Made by a program: the position numbers and the translations under genes. This document shows positions 1 through 11,841 of a stretch of 64,000 nt of DNA, one piece after another (within the stretch, counting starts at the first letter, position 1; the number at the start of each line of letters is the position of its first letter). The notes beneath the pieces are model-generated. The model saw only the letters and a program-made list of their open reading frames with translations, searched no databases and was not told the DNA's origin. This stretch comes from Glebionis coronaria (lineage: Eukaryota; Streptophyta; Magnoliopsida; Asterales; Asteraceae), in the NCBI GenBank assembly GCA_025667525.1, contig CM046878.1:84216196-84280195 (forward strand), given 5' to 3'.

Positions 1-1262
1 ATCAAAACAAGTTAAAGAACTTATAATAAGCTTATTGGACTTAAAATAGGTAAATAGGTAAAACTAGTAAACTAGGAAAAAGTTACCAATACGTAAACAC
101 TAAAATGAGTAAACAAGGATATATAAACCCACTTGATCATCATCATATGTACAAAAATCATCATATGTATATTTTTATTTTGATAAAAGTCATTGGACAA
201 AAGTCTAAGACCGATTATTATTTATATAGGTTTCCGTGACCGAAGCACGCCCGTAGCCGATAATCTGCCTTTCATTATCAACGTGAGTTCATAGCCTCGC
301 ACTCTTTTAAATGTTTTATAAAATGATTTGTAAACCCGCGAGGGAGATAACATGCTAGTTTTTGATAAAAATAGAACACAAGTAGTCCCGTTGGTATGCT
401 TAATGATATGGACCCGAATGATGCTATGACCCTATAAACGAGATAAAAAGGATTATTAGTAGTTAGGTTATGTCACTCAAAGTCCCATTAGCATGAATTG
501 TGAACTACCGGGATTTGGTAGACGCTTATGAATATGATAGTACTATTTGGGGACGATCACCTCAGTTCGCGCCTTGACGGTTGATCCCCGTCGTACCACA
601 TTGATTGGTAAGCGAATTTATGTATGAGAAGATTTACATAGCGTGATTTTTGTGACGACACGCTAACTTAGATGGGCAAATTGTTTGTCGGGTTCGCGGA
701 CTGTTGTTTTCATAGTAAGGTAACAATGTCATGCGGCCAATAATAATCCTATATGCAATACAATAACGATGCAAATAACGATGAATATATTATCTATTAT
801 GGTAATATTGAGGCTACGATCTCATGGACGGTTTAAGATGTATGCTTGATTTATATATTGCCTGACTAGCAATACGAGGACTTACTTCGGATATTATACT
901 TGTGTTCTGATTTTAACGATTGTTTTATATAACGGTTTTATTAAACTCTATGAATTCACTCGGCATTCGCTGATATGATTTTTGCATGTTTTTATCTCAG
1001 GTGCTTGAAGGTAATCCGGATGGAGATCGACTCTGATGGCCCACAAAATATTAAAAATGTTCATTCGATCTATGTTTTGTAAACTTAATGACCTGTATAA
1101 TTTGGGACCTGTTGTACACTTTAAAACTTTTTATCGAATGAATGTATGTTGAACCTTGTACAACCATTTTTATGTGTTGTCTATGATTGGAGTTATTGTG
1201 CTATCCCGTAATACTCAAGAAGACCCTTCCGCTGTACCGATACGAAAATTGAGAGTGTTACA
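1..1262 (+). repeat. 5' LTR of Tekay-like element (3' part only)
   Basis: It matches 9202-10463 base for base apart from about 32 substitutions. It ends ...GTGTTACA, immediately followed by the primer binding site. TG...CA ends are inferred from the right LTR, which starts TGTAAC. Confidence 0.95.
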
Positions 1263-1265
1263 ATT

Positions 1266-1277
1266 TGGTATCAGAGC
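1266..1277 (+). promoter_or_regulatory. Primer binding site, tRNA-iMet
   Basis: TGGTATCAGAGC begins three bases after the LTR end. This is the usual complement of the 3' end of plant initiator tRNA-Met, where minus-strand synthesis starts. The remaining leader to 1554 is AT-rich, with TATATA runs around 1433-1475 and 1530-1543 and no ORF. Confidence 0.9.
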
Positions 1278-1554
1278 TCTCGTTATAGAGAACAAAAGAT
1301 TTTAAAAACCAAGGTTTTGAACAAAACTTTTCAAAATCTTTTAACTATGAGCATTTGAGAAAATATTTGAAAACTCTTTTGACTATAACGGTGCCAGAGA
1401 TCTCCGACGTTACCAACAAGCCCTATTAAGAAGATATATATTTTGATATATATAATTTAATTTATATATATGTATATATCGTGGTTTCATTATGTAATTG
1501 TTTAAATAGTATGTTATCCTAATACGAGATATATATATATAAATGTAGATTGTC

Positions 1555-2547
1555 ATGGCTGACCCTAATATTCCTATAGAGAACTATGCTATTCCCGAAC
1601 CTAATGTAGATGATGATCCTTATTTAGACTTAGTAGATTATGATATGGATGATGAGGAGGAACCATTTGAGGATCCCGAGCCCAAGGTAGGACTAGGAGA
1701 TCAGATTGCCCCTCAGGTTGATATGGTAGAAAATGAGATTGATAATGTTGATATAGAGAATGATGATGAGATTGGGTTAGATAATTTAGATGATGAGATT
1801 GACAACGAGGATGTCGAGGAGGATATAGGTATAGACGATGAGGTTAATGACGATGAGGAAGCTGAGCTTATTTACCCTTATGATGTTCCAGAGGGCGAGC
1901 CTTTACCCCCACCACTTTATTTGTCTGATTCTGAGGTTGAGCTACCTAGGGATGAAAAGTCTGAATCGTCTGAATCTGATTATGAATCAGAGGAGGATGA
2001 GGATGACAATGCACCTGACGGTACTGATGGTATTGTTACTTGTAGACGTGTGATAGGAGAGTCGTCTAGTACTCGAGAGGCTACTCATATTGATGGTCTT
2101 GCACCATGGGCCTTGAGACGTGATCTAGATGCTTCCCGTGTTAAGAGTAGTATGACAGAGATTGGATTAGGTGTTGTTCAGACTCATGTTGCTTATTTGG
2201 AGTCGAAGACTAAGGTTGGTGAGAAAGAGCGGGAATTGCTTAGTTTGGATTTGACTGATGTAGAGTGTGGTTTGAATGAGGCTTTTAGGAGGTTATCGGT
2301 GTTAGAAAGTGGTGAGTGTGCTGCTATGAAGAAAAAGGTAAATTCTATGGAGATTCAGTTGAATCGTGCGATGCGTGAGAAAGCTGAGAAGGAGTTGAAT
2401 ATATCTGTGGGTTGGAATAGTAGATTTTATGCTGACATGGTTGAAAGAGAAGTGATCCGTAAGCGCCCAGCTGAAGATGTGTCTAGTGATCGTCCGACAA
2501 AGATACAGAAGACGATGGATGATGGACCATCTGGCGGTTCTCAGTAG
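1555..2547 (+). CDS. Extra ORF upstream of gag, acidic coiled-coil protein, function unknown
   Basis: A 330-residue ORF lies between the primer site and gag. Residues 1 to about 140 are extremely acidic (long D/E runs). A serine/acidic stretch follows, then a helical segment at about 185-290 with heptad-like Leu spacing that looks like a coiled coil. The C-terminus has two basic clusters, RKRPAED and RPTKIQK, resembling a bipartite nuclear localisation signal. No Gag, zinc-knuckle or enzyme motif is seen, and there is no signal peptide or membrane segment. Extra ORFs upstream of gag are known in Ogre/Tat Gypsy elements, but I do not know one as standard for Tekay. The ORF is open while the downstream gag is broken. 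It could be a lineage-specific protein or a captured host fragment. Its start is the first ATG after the leader. Confidence 0.6.
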   Translation: MADPNIPIENYAIPEPNVDDDPYLDLVDYDMDDEEEPFEDPEPKVGLGDQIAPQVDMVENEIDNVDIENDDEIGLDNLDDEIDNEDVEEDIGIDDEVNDDEEAELIYPYDVPEGEPLPPPLYLSDSEVELPRDEKSESSESDYESEEDEDDNAPDGTDGIVTCRRVIGESSSTREATHIDGLAPWALRRDLDASRVKSSMTEIGLGVVQTHVAYLESKTKVGEKERELLSLDLTDVECGLNEAFRRLSVLESGECAAMKKKVNSMEIQLNRAMREKAEKELNISVGWNSRFYADMVEREVIRKRPAEDVSSDRPTKIQKTMDDGPSGGSQ

Positions 2548-2839
2548 ACCAGTCTGTATTTAGTAGTGACCTTTGTATCTTTTGTACTTTTGTAGCTTTG
2601 ACTGAACCGACTTGTTAGTAGTAGACTTGGCACGAATTTTGAGTATATATATAGTGCGAGAACTTAGATATGGGATGTAACTAAGACAATGCTTTTGTTC
2701 CGAATCGAATGAAATATGTATCTCGTCTTGAATTCCATATTGTGCCGTATTTGTATCTTGATTATGAATTCAATCCATATTATATGAATCCCTTGTTGGG
2801 TGAATGCTTAATACTTTGAAATTGTGAAATTATAGAACT
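2548..2839 (+). other. Spacer between upstream ORF and gag
   Basis: This is 292 bases of AT-rich DNA with no ORF. It contains T-rich stretches (about 2572-2600) and TATATATA near 2645, which could be an internal promoter or simply AT-rich spacer. I see no convincing paired splice signals. Confidence 0.4.
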
Positions 2840-3946
2840 ATGCCGCCCAAGAAAGCTGTGACTGAGGATGATGTACGTAGGATTATTACGGAGCAAGTTA
2901 CCGCATCTATGACAGAATTTATGGCAAATGCTAGAAATAAAGCTGGCGGTAGTGGAGCTGGCGGTAGTGGAGCTGGCGGTAGTGGAGCTGGCGGTAGTGG
3001 AGCTGGCGGTAGTGGAATTGGCGGTACTAATGTGAATGTGAATGCTAATAATGTGAATGCTAATGCTGGAGGAAATGTAGGAGGACTTGGAACTAATGCA
3101 CCTGAAATTGGTGGCTGTACTTATGTGATGTTCATGAAGTGTGAACCTCTACCTTTTAATGGAACTGAAGGTGCTGTAGGATTAAGCCAGTGGATTGAGA
3201 AGATTGATTCGGTGTTTCGGATTAGTAAGTGTAAGGAGGAAGATAAGGTGACTTTTGCTATGGCTACTCTTAAAGGTCGTGCGTTGACTTGGTGGAACGG
3301 GAGAATTGCTTTCATGGGTATTGATGCTGCTAATGCTACTCCTTGGGCTGAAATTAAGAAGTGGATGACTTTGGAGTTTTGTCCTTGTAGTGTGATCATT
3401 AGGTTAGAACAAGAGTTGATTCATTTGAGAATGAAAGGTGTGGACATTGATAGTTACACAAACCGATTCCATGAGTTGGCCTTGCTATGTCCTCGATTGG
3501 TAGAACCCGAAGAGATCCGAATTGAACAATATATTAAAGGGTTGACCAAAAATATCTGGGGGGACGTGACATCATCTAAACCACTGATCATTGATGATGC
3601 TGTTCGAATGGCTTACCAACTCATTGGACATATAATTCAGGATAGGGAAGATGAAGCCCGTGTTGGTGAGAAAAGAAAGGGTGACGGTGATCGTGTAGAT
3701 AGAGGTGATAATAGGAAGAATTTCAATCGCCGTCAGAACCAGAGAAAGGGGAATGCGAATGCTCTTACCAACAACACACCGCGCAACGATGATAGATGTC
3801 CTTAATGTGGCAACAAGAGGCATGCTGTCGACTGCTGGAAGTGCCGAAATTGCGGAAAGCTTGGACACAAGGTTGAAAGGTGTAAGAAGGGAACCATTTG
3901 CTTCAACTGTAATGAGGAAGGTCATAGGAAATCGGAATGCCCCAAG
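2840..3946 (+). pseudogene. gag: gag of Tekay-like element, interrupted by one stop codon
   Basis: The frame opens at 2840 and encodes the capsid-like region: FNGTEGAVGLSQWIEKI and the ATLKGRALTWWNG block typical of retrotransposon Gag (about residues 105-165). An in-frame TAA at 3803-3805 falls inside the first of three zinc knuckles. The same frame continues without shift through two further CCHC knuckles (CX2CX4HX4C at about 3854-3895 and 3899-3940) into pol, so the original product was one Gag-Pol. The stop is the only lesion seen. It can be explained by a single base change, for example CAA or AAA to TAA. Confidence 0.85.
2945..3019 (+). repeat. 15-bp minisatellite in gag (Gly-Gly-Ser-Gly-Ala repeats)
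   Basis: There are five consecutive copies of GGCGGTAGTGGAGCT, the last slightly changed, followed by a partial copy. They encode a flexible GGSGA linker between the N-terminal helix and the capsid-like part of Gag. Such arrays vary in length by slippage. Confidence 0.95.
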
Positions 3947-6900
3947 TTGAAAGCGATCGTACCTGGAAGAAACCCCCAGGGTGGTGTCTATCAACTTGGA
4001 ACAATTGAGGTGAAGAAAGAGGATCCGAATGTCGTTACCGGTACGTTTTTACTCAACAATCATTATGTTGTTGCTTTATTTGATTCGGGTGCTGATAGGA
4101 GCTTTGTATCCACTAAATTTAGTGCCCTTATTGACATTGAACCTGTTGAGATAAATACCAGTTACGAGGTGGAATTGGCTGATGGTAAATTAGTGAAAAC
4201 TAATAAGCTATTAGAAGGATGCTCTCTAAATCTCTTGAACTATTCCTTTCCGATTGATTTGATGTTGATAGAATTAGGTAGTTTTGATATTATTATTGGT
4301 ATGGATTGGTTGTCGTTGAATAATGCTACTATTTTATGTGGAGAGAAGAAGGTTAAGATTCCTCTTAGGAATAGGACGTTAGTAATTGATGGTAATCGAG
4401 GTGAATCCCGTTTGAAAATCGTTTCATGTATTAAAGTCCAAAAGTACATCAGGAACGGTTGTGAGTTATTCTTAGCTCAAGTGACCGGGAATGAGTCTAA
4501 GGAGAAACGATTGGAAGATGTACCTATTATTTGCGAATTTCCTGAGGTATTTCCTAAAGATTTACTCGGACTTCCACCGATAAGGCAAGTAGAGTTTCGA
4601 ATCGATTTAATTCCTGGTGCTGCACCGGTGGCACGTGCGCCTTACCGATTAGCCTCTTCTGAATTAAAGGAGTTATCTGAGCAACTTAAGGAGTTGTCTG
4701 ATAAAGGTTTTATTCGACCGAGCTCGTCGCCTTGGGGAGCTCCAGTCTTGTTCGTTAAGAAGAAGGATGGATCTTTCCGTATGTGCATTGATTATAGGGA
4801 ACTGAATAAGTTGACAATTAAAAATCGATATCCTTTACCTAGGATTGATGATTTGTTTGATCAACTACAAAGATCTAGTGTGTATTCTAAGATAGATTTG
4901 CGGTCTGGATATCACCAACTTCGCGTCCGTGAAGAAGATATTCCTATAACTGCATTTAGAACTCGTTATGGACACTATGAATTTCAAGTAATGCCATTTG
5001 GGTTAACTAACGCACCTGCGGTTTTCATGGATTTAATGAATCGAGTGTGCAATCCCTACTTGGATAAATTTGTGATTGTGTTTATTGACGATATTCTAAT
5101 CTATTCTAAGAATGAAGATGAACATAGAGAACATTTAAGGATTGTTTTGAATTTGTTGAAGGATGAAAAGTTGTATGCTAAGTTTTCGAAATGTGATTTC
5201 TGGTTAGATTTTGTGCAATTTCTTGGTCATGTGATTAACAAAGATGGAATTCATGTTGATCCTGCAAAGGTTGAAGCCATTAAGAATTGGTTTGCACCGA
5301 CAACACCAACGGAAGTGCGACAGTTCTTAGGATTGGCTGGCTATTATAGGCGATTCATTAAAGAATTTTCTTTGATAGCTAAACCATTGACTAAGCTTAC
5401 CCAGAAGAATAAACCTTTCGTTTGGGGAAGTGATGAAGATGGAGCATTTCAGACATTGAAGCAAAAATTATTTAGTGCGCCAATTTTATCATTACCCGAC
5501 GGGAGTGAAGATTTTGTAGTGTATTGTGATGCATCTCTTAGAGGCTATGGAGCTGTTTTGATGCAGCGAGAGAAAGTGATAGCTTATGCTTCTAGGCAAT
5601 TAAGGAAGAATGAGGGGAATTATACTACTCATGATCTTGAGTTAGGAGCTGTAGTCTTTGCTCTTAGGTTGTGGAGACATTATCTGTATGGCACCAAGTG
5701 TACGGTATTCACCGATCACAAAAGCCTACAGTATATTCTCGACCAAGAGGAATTGAACATGAGGCAACGAAGATGGATAGAGTTGTTAAGTGATTATGAT
5801 TGTGATATAAAATATCACCCAGGAAAAGCCAATGTTGTTGCCGATGCGTTAAGTAGGAATGATAGAGAGCCTATCAGGGTACGTTCTCTAGTCTTGACCG
5901 TGCACAATAATTTGCCTGAGCAAATTAGAAATGCGCAAATAGAAGCTTGTAAGAAAGAAAACTTTGTTAATGAAGGGTTCCGAGGAGAAGGAGATCCTTT
6001 AGAGGTTAGAGCTGATGGAGTGAAATGCTTAAGAGGTCGTATGTGGATACCTAAGTTTGGAGGCTTAAGAGACTTGATTATGTTAGAATCCTATAAATCT
6101 AAGTATTCCATTCATCCGGGATCTGATAAGATGTACCATTATTTGAAGAAGTTGTACTGGTGGCCGAATATGAAAGCTGAGATTGCTATGTATGTTCTTC
6201 AATGCTTGACTTGTGCTAGAGTTAAAGTTGAACATCAAAAGCCATCAGGACTACTTCAACAGCCAAAGATTCCTGAATGGAAGTGGGAGCGAATTACGAT
6301 GGACTTTATCACCAAGCTTCCTAGAACATCATCTGGAAACAACTCGATTTGGGTTATTGTCGACAGACTGACCAAATCAGCACACTTCATTCTGGTTAAA
6401 GAGCAGTTCTCACCGGAGAAGCTGACTCGTATATACCTTGAGAATGTTGTATGCAAGCATAGAGTGCCTGTATCGATCATTTCAGATCGAGATCCTAGAT
6501 TCGCATCGAATTTTTGGAAATTTCTCCAAAGATCTTTGGGAACGAATCTCGACATGAGCACTGCTTATCACCCCCAGACTGATGGGCAGAGTGAAAGGAC
6601 GATACAAACACTAGAAGATATGTTGAGAGCTTGTGTGTTAGATTTTGGTAAGAATTGGGATAAACATTTGCCGTTAGCAGAGTTTTCGTATAACAATAGT
6701 TACCATTCTAGTATTAAGGTTGCACCGTTTGAAGCTTTGTATGGTAGGAAGTGTAGATCTCCTGTATGTTGGAGTGAAGTTGGGGATACCCAGCTCACGG
6801 GACCGGAATTGATCCGGGAGACTACGGAGATGATAGTTCAGATTAAGAATAGGTTGTTGACTGCCCGTAGTAGACAGAAAAGTTACGCGGATGTGCGGCG

Positions 6901-7363
6901 GAAACCGATGGAGTTTGAAGTGGGTGACCGAGTAATGTTGAAAGTATCGCCATGGAAAGGCGTTACAAGATTTGGAAAACGAGGGAAATTGAATCCCCGT
7001 TATATTGGACCCTTTAAGATTTTATCTAGAGTAGGTCTAGTGGCTTACAAACTAGAGTTACCCCCAGAACTTCATGGTGTTCACAACACATTCCATGTAT
7101 CTAATCTGAAGAAATGTCTAGCAGTGAGTGATGAGAAAATTTCGTTGGATAAGGTTCGAATAGATGGGAAGTTGCATTTTATCGAAGAACCCGTAGAGGT
7201 TATGGATCGTGAGGTAAAGCAACTGAAACAAAGTCGGATACCTATTGTCAAGATCCGATGGAATTCAAAGCATGGACCGGAATATACTTGGGAACGAGAG
7301 GATGAAATATGGAAGAAATATCCGCACCTCTTCGATTTCAATAAGAAACGGACATCAAAATGA
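3947..7363 (+). CDS. pol: pol of Tekay-like element: PR-RT-RNase H-IN-chromodomain
   Basis: The 1138 residues are open throughout and in frame with gag. The ATG at 3947 is only the first Met after the gag stop. Domains in order: aspartic protease with LFDSGAD (Asp about 46); RT with RMCIDYREL (about 278) and the catalytic [10 protein letters not shown] (about 379-388); RNase H beginning VVYCDAS (about 524); integrase zinc finger with H-H and CLTC (about 722-760); integrase core D (MDFITKLP, about 785), D (SDRDPRF, about 846) and E ([10 protein letters not shown], about 882); then a chromodomain at about 1083-1133 with [15 protein letters not shown]. Chromodomains of this group are known to guide integration to particular chromatin. 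All catalytic residues looked for are present. Expression is compromised by the upstream gag stop. Confidence 0.93.
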   Translation: MKAIVPGRNPQGGVYQLGTIEVKKEDPNVVTGTFLLNNHYVVALFDSGADRSFVSTKFSALIDIEPVEINTSYEVELADGKLVKTNKLLEGCSLNLLNYSFPIDLMLIELGSFDIIIGMDWLSLNNATILCGEKKVKIPLRNRTLVIDGNRGESRLKIVSCIKVQKYIRNGCELFLAQVTGNESKEKRLEDVPIICEFPEVFPKDLLGLPPIRQVEFRIDLIPGAAPVARAPYRLASSELKELSEQLKELSDKGFIRPSSSPWGAPVLFVKKKDGSFRMCIDYRELNKLTIKNRYPLPRIDDLFDQLQRSSVYSKIDLRSGYHQLRVREEDIPITAFRTRYGHYEFQVMPFGLTNAPAVFMDLMNRVCNPYLDKFVIVFIDDILIYSKNEDEHREHLRIVLNLLKDEKLYAKFSKCDFWLDFVQFLGHVINKDGIHVDPAKVEAIKNWFAPTTPTEVRQFLGLAGYYRRFIKEFSLIAKPLTKLTQKNKPFVWGSDEDGAFQTLKQKLFSAPILSLPDGSEDFVVYCDASLRGYGAVLMQREKVIAYASRQLRKNEGNYTTHDLELGAVVFALRLWRHYLYGTKCTVFTDHKSLQYILDQEELNMRQRRWIELLSDYDCDIKYHPGKANVVADALSRNDREPIRVRSLVLTVHNNLPEQIRNAQIEACKKENFVNEGFRGEGDPLEVRADGVKCLRGRMWIPKFGGLRDLIMLESYKSKYSIHPGSDKMYHYLKKLYWWPNMKAEIAMYVLQCLTCARVKVEHQKPSGLLQQPKIPEWKWERITMDFITKLPRTSSGNNSIWVIVDRLTKSAHFILVKEQFSPEKLTRIYLENVVCKHRVPVSIISDRDPRFASNFWKFLQRSLGTNLDMSTAYHPQTDGQSERTIQTLEDMLRACVLDFGKNWDKHLPLAEFSYNNSYHSSIKVAPFEALYGRKCRSPVCWSEVGDTQLTGPELIRETTEMIVQIKNRLLTARSRQKSYADVRRKPMEFEVGDRVMLKVSPWKGVTRFGKRGKLNPRYIGPFKILSRVGLVAYKLELPPELHGVHNTFHVSNLKKCLAVSDEKISLDKVRIDGKLHFIEEPVEVMDREVKQLKQSRIPIVKIRWNSKHGPEYTWEREDEIWKKYPHLFDFNKKRTSK

Positions 7364-7390
7364 AAAGGATCACGAGGACGTTGATCTCTT

Positions 7391-7404
7391 TTAGGAGGAA
7401 AATC
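7391..7404 (+). promoter_or_regulatory. Polypurine tract, Tekay-like element
   Basis: TTAGGAGGAAAATC directly precedes the TGTAAC start of the right LTR, where plus-strand priming is expected. Confidence 0.75.
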
Positions 7405-10400
7405 TGTAACAATCTAACATTTTCAGGTAGTGAATTATTTTCTCGTATAATATTTTGAAACTTATTTTTGTGTTGGTTGATGAACTCACAATGTACGGAT
7501 TTAAATTTGGGCTTACGTGCATAATTTAGCGTCCTTTACGACTAAACCGGAAACCTTAGGATTACGTATTTACGTTTTTGAACTCCTTTTTTGATGAGAC
7601 AATTTTTATTAGATTCGTTTTGTGCCATAGATTCATAATTTATAAAAACGTTTTTCGTGAAACGACCCGAGGGAACGCAAATCGAGGAAACTAGAATCGA
7701 GTAATACCCGTAAATTAGTGAGGTGGGACAAAATAAATCATCCCACCCCACTACATAAAAGGGACGGCCAAACATGACACCACATCAAAGATGTGGCATC
7801 ATGTAAACATTTAGCTTACAAGTGTAAGCTAGCCTTACACTTAAGCTACCCTTAAACACAAAAACCACTAGCTAACACATACCACCATTTCTGTCATGCA
7901 AAAACAACTAGAAACTCTCTCAACTCCATCACCATTGTCGTCCCACTTCAAGAACAAACACCCCTTTTGATCTTTTCAAGCCACAAAATACTTGTTATCT
8001 AGCTATATTATGGAGTTACCTTGAAGCCTTGATTACTTGGTGGCCATTTTAACAACAAAGGAGGTGATTTGCTTGTGTCCTAGGGCTGATTTCTCAACAT
8101 ACTTTCTTGGTGTTTGATGATCTTGGAGATACATTTGGTGTTCATCAAGTTCTTGTCTTCCAAAAACAAGATATACTCTTGGTTGGTAAGAAGATCATCC
8201 TCTCCATTTTCTCTTGTTATCTTTTTAAAGAACAAATGTATTTTCTTTCTTGTTGTATATGTATATGATGAATATATGATGATAAAAATGTTGTGTGGGG
8301 ATCAAGTGTTGATAAATATGCTTAAAAAGATTAATAACCATAAGAAACAAGGCTAAAATCATGCTTAATTTGTTGGCTGTATAAAAACAGTATGTAACCA
8401 AAACTTAAACTGATAAATTTGCATGGTGGAATCTATTTACAGTAAGTACAAGATGTCATACACATATGAGAGTTGGCCATGCAATGGAATCATTAAAATG
8501 AGTGAGATATGATCAAAACAAGATGAGTATGCTAATTTGGATAGGCTGTTTTGTAGGGACTGTTAAGGATAGCTAAACTTAAAACGAGCAGTAGCTATAA
8601 TTAAGTTAATTGTAGCACATAATATGAAGTTCATGCCATCCAAAAATGAGCTTCTAATTCATTGTAGAACTCTAGATATGATAAAAATGGTGAAGATGAA
8701 AATAAAAATCAGATTTTGAAGAATTAATGTTTATTACTATTATATAAGCACTCAAATTATATAGTATAAAATGTGAAATTAAAACCCACTAACTTATGAA
8801 TTTCATTTATATAAATATGTATAAGGTTTAATAAATGGACAATTTATAAAAATGGTAGTTGAATAATATTTATAAGTTATAAAAACTATAAACATGATTT
8901 TTACGACTTTTTCGGCTATTACCGTAAAATTAACGTTTTTCGCCAATTAAAACTTAGACGATCAAACCCGTCTAATGTAAAGTTTTTAAAAGTCATATAC
9001 TGATATATATAAGTATCTAATACAAGTAAAAACCGATAAAATCCGAACTATAGGACATACGGACATTAACGAGCTAATTAAGCATATTGGACTAATAATT
9101 GGACTAAATAAGTTAAACACTTATAAAAAGAACTTATTGGGCTTAACCCATTTGGGCCCAACATGTAAAGTGTAAATACTGATAATATATGTATAAAATG
9201 GATTAAAACAAGTTAAAGAACTTATAATAAGCTTATTGGACTTAAAATAGGTAAATAAGTAAAACTAGTAAACTAGTAAAAAATTACCAATACGTAAACA
9301 CTAAAATGAGTAAACAAGGATATATAAACCCACTTGATCATCATCGTATGTACAAAAATCATCATATGTATATTTTTATTTTGATAAAAGTCATTGGACA
9401 AAAGTCTAAGACCGATTATTATTTATATAGGTTTCCGTGACCAAAGCACGCCCGTAGCCGAAAATCCGCCTTTCATTATCAACGTGAGTTCATAGCCTCG
9501 CACTCTTTTAAATGTTTTATAAAATGATTTGTAAACCCGCGAGGGAGATAACATGCTAGTTTTTGATAAAAATAGAACACAAGTAGTCCCGATGGTATGC
9601 TTAATGATATGGACCCAAATGATGCTATGACCCTATAAACGAGATAAAAAGGATTATTAGTAGTTAGGTTATGTCACTCAAAGTACCATTAGCATGAATT
9701 GTGAACTACCAGGATTTGGTAGACGCTTATGCATATGATAGTACTATTTGGGGATGATCACCCCAGTTCGCGCCTTGACGGTTGATCCCCGTCGTACCAC
9801 ATTGATTGGTAAGCGAATTTATGTATGAGAAGATTTACATAGCGTGATTTTTGTGACGACACGCTAACTTAGATGGGCAAATTGTTTGTCGGGTTCGCAG
9901 CCCGTTGTTTTCATAGTAAGGTAACAATGTCATGCGGCTAATAATAATCCTATATACAATACAATAACGATGCAAATAACGATGAATATATTACCTATTA
10001 TGGTAATATTGAGGCTACGGTCTCATGGACGGTTTAAGATGTATGCTTGATTTATATATTGCCTGACTAGCAATACGAGGATTTACTTCTGATATTATAC
10101 TTGTGTTCTGATTTTAACGATTGTTTAATATAACGGTTTTATTAAACTCTATGAATTCACTCGGCATTCGCTGATATGATTTTTGCATGTTTTTATCTCA
10201 GTTGCTTGAAGGTAATCCGGATGGAGATCGACTCTGATGGCCCACAAAATATTAAAAATGTTCATTCGATCTATGTTTTGTAAACATAATGACCTGTATA
10301 ATTTGGGACCTGTTGTACACTTTAAAACTTTTTATCGAATGAATGTATGTTGAACCTTGTACAACCATTTTTATGTGTTGTCTATGATTGGAGTTATTGT

Positions 10401-10463
10401 GCTATCACGTAACACTCTAAAAGACCCTTCCGCTGTACCAATACGAAAATTGAGAGTGTTACA
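7405..10463 (+). repeat. 3' LTR of Tekay-like element, 3059 bp
   Basis: It starts TGTAACAATC and ends GTGTTACA (TG...CA). The last 1262 bases match window bases 1-1262. A possible TATA element, CTACATAAAAGG, is at 7751-7762. Just after it lie linked short hairpins (7775-7840). No ORF of note is present: the 80-codon ORF at 8114 is in AT-rich LTR DNA and has no family features. Confidence 0.93.
7775..7840 (+). repeat. Chained short inverted repeats near predicted transcript start
   Basis: Three adjacent inverted repeats: CCACATC (7780-7786) with GATGTGG (7790-7796); AGCTTACA (7813-7820) with TGTAAGCT (7823-7830); and GTGTAAG (7822-7828) with CTTACAC (7834-7840). The last two overlap, so the RNA could switch between alternative hairpins. 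Confidence 0.7.
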
Positions 10464-11641
10464 ATGTGAATCTCAATGGGATTAGAATGAATAGCAATAT
10501 GTCATGTTTTTATGCTAAAGCTTCAGTAGATGAAAGTAATTTATGGCATAGGAGACTAGGGCACATAAGTTTTAAGAATATAAACAGGCTTGTGAGACTT
10601 GGCTTGGTTGATGGTTTACCTGAAAAGGCCTTCCACAATGACCACTCTTGTGTTGCATGTCTTAAAGGCAAGCAGCACAAGGTCTCATTCAAGTCCAAAT
10701 AGGTACACTCTAGTACTAGACCTCTTCACTTGCTTCATATGGACCTATTTGGTCCAACCAATATAGAGAGTTTGAATGGTAAATCATACTGCTTTGTCAT
10801 CACAGATGACTTTTCTAGGTTTACTTGGACTTTCTTTTTAGCTTTGAAGAGTGATACAACTGACACTTTAATTGATTTTATCACTCAGGTTGAGAAGAAA
10901 ACGGGTAATGAAGTTAAAATGCTTAGGAGTGATAATGGTGGTGAATTTAGGAATAAAGTGTTAGATGATTTTTGTGCCAGGAAAGGAATTACTAGGCAAT
11001 TTAGTGTTGCAAGAACCCCTCAGCAAAATGGGGTTGTAGAAAGAAAGAATAGAACCCCAATTGAAGCAGCCAGAACCATGTTGGCTGATGCTCATTTCCC
11101 TATAGCTTTCTGGGCTGAGGCTGTTAATACAGCTTGCTATGTTCAAAATAGAGCATTGGTCAACAAAATACAGAACAAAACACCTTATGAGTTACTTTGG
11201 GGAAGAAAACCTAATATTGGTTTTCTCAGACCTTTTGGTTGTCATGTAGTAGTTTTAGATACTAGTGATGCCTTAGGTAAATTTAGTGCAAAATGTGCTG
11301 AAGGATACTTCATGGGGTATTCTGTGCAGAGCAAGGGATATAGGGTTTATCTTAAATAGGAAAAACGTATTATTGAAAGAGTACATGTTAGGTTTTTAGA
11401 GAGTAAACCTAGTGACCCTGAAAGTGGTCCAAATTGGTTGTTTGACTTGGAACCTTTATCTAGGACTTTAAATTATATGCCTGTCACTAATCCAGACATT
11501 GTGAAGGTAACTTCAAATGTTGTGGAAGAACAAGTTGTGGATGTTTCAGGTACACAGGTTCATGAAAAGGTAGGATCACAAGCAGAAAAGTCATCTCATA
11601 TACTAGAGTATGTCACAATTCCCATATGGACAGATGATTTT

Positions 11642-11659
11642 GCTGCTGCTGCTGCTGCT
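11642..11659 (+). repeat. GCT trinucleotide run, six units
   Basis: It encodes six alanines in the IN-RT linker of Copia A pol, a simple slippage repeat. Confidence 0.9.
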
Positions 11660-11717
11660 GGAAAAGATAATGGTGGTCCCCAAGTACCACCAGATAACAA
11701 CAAGCATGGTCCTTCGG

Positions 11718-11841
11718 GCACTGACAAAGGCAAATCAAGCGCTGACAAGACCAATTCAGACGTTGATGGCTCAAACGTTGACAACAACAGTTCAAACGTT
11801 GTTAGCTCACACGCTGACAACCAAGGTTCAGGCGTTGACAA
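11718..11841 (+). repeat. A-motif cluster in pol IN-RT linker
   Basis: Copies of [A/G]CG[C/T]TGACAA lie at 11739-11749, 11775-11784, 11811-11820 and 11832-11841, with diverged copies near 11718, 11759 and 11795. All read in the same codon phase as (S/N/G)(A/V)D(K/N). The same DNA motif also occurs in non-coding parts of this element. Confidence 0.85.

Larger units (their letters stand above)
1..10463 (+). mobile_element. Ty3/Gypsy chromovirus, Tekay-like, left LTR truncated by window edge
   Basis: The order is partial 5' LTR, tRNA-iMet primer site, an extra upstream ORF, gag, protease-RT-RNase H-integrase-chromodomain, polypurine tract and 3' LTR. Window base 1 corresponds to base 9202 of the right LTR, so about 1.8 kb of the left LTR lies outside. 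The two LTRs differ at about 32 of 1262 aligned bases (counted by eye, no indels), roughly 97.5 percent identity. The element is inserted in the pol gene of Copia element A, which resumes at 10464. The target duplication cannot be checked because the left flank is missing; ATGTG at 10464-10468 would be the right copy. The Tekay assignment rests on the C-terminal chromodomain and the 3-kb LTR. Confidence 0.93.

Noticed and set aside
3572..3994. Minus-strand ORFs opposite gag and pol genes throughout the window
   Set aside because: They mirror the codon use of the plus-strand genes and show no domains of their own.
8114..8356. 80-codon ORF in the Tekay 3' LTR
   Set aside because: Hydrophobic composition follows from AT-rich DNA. 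It lies inside the LTR and has no family features.
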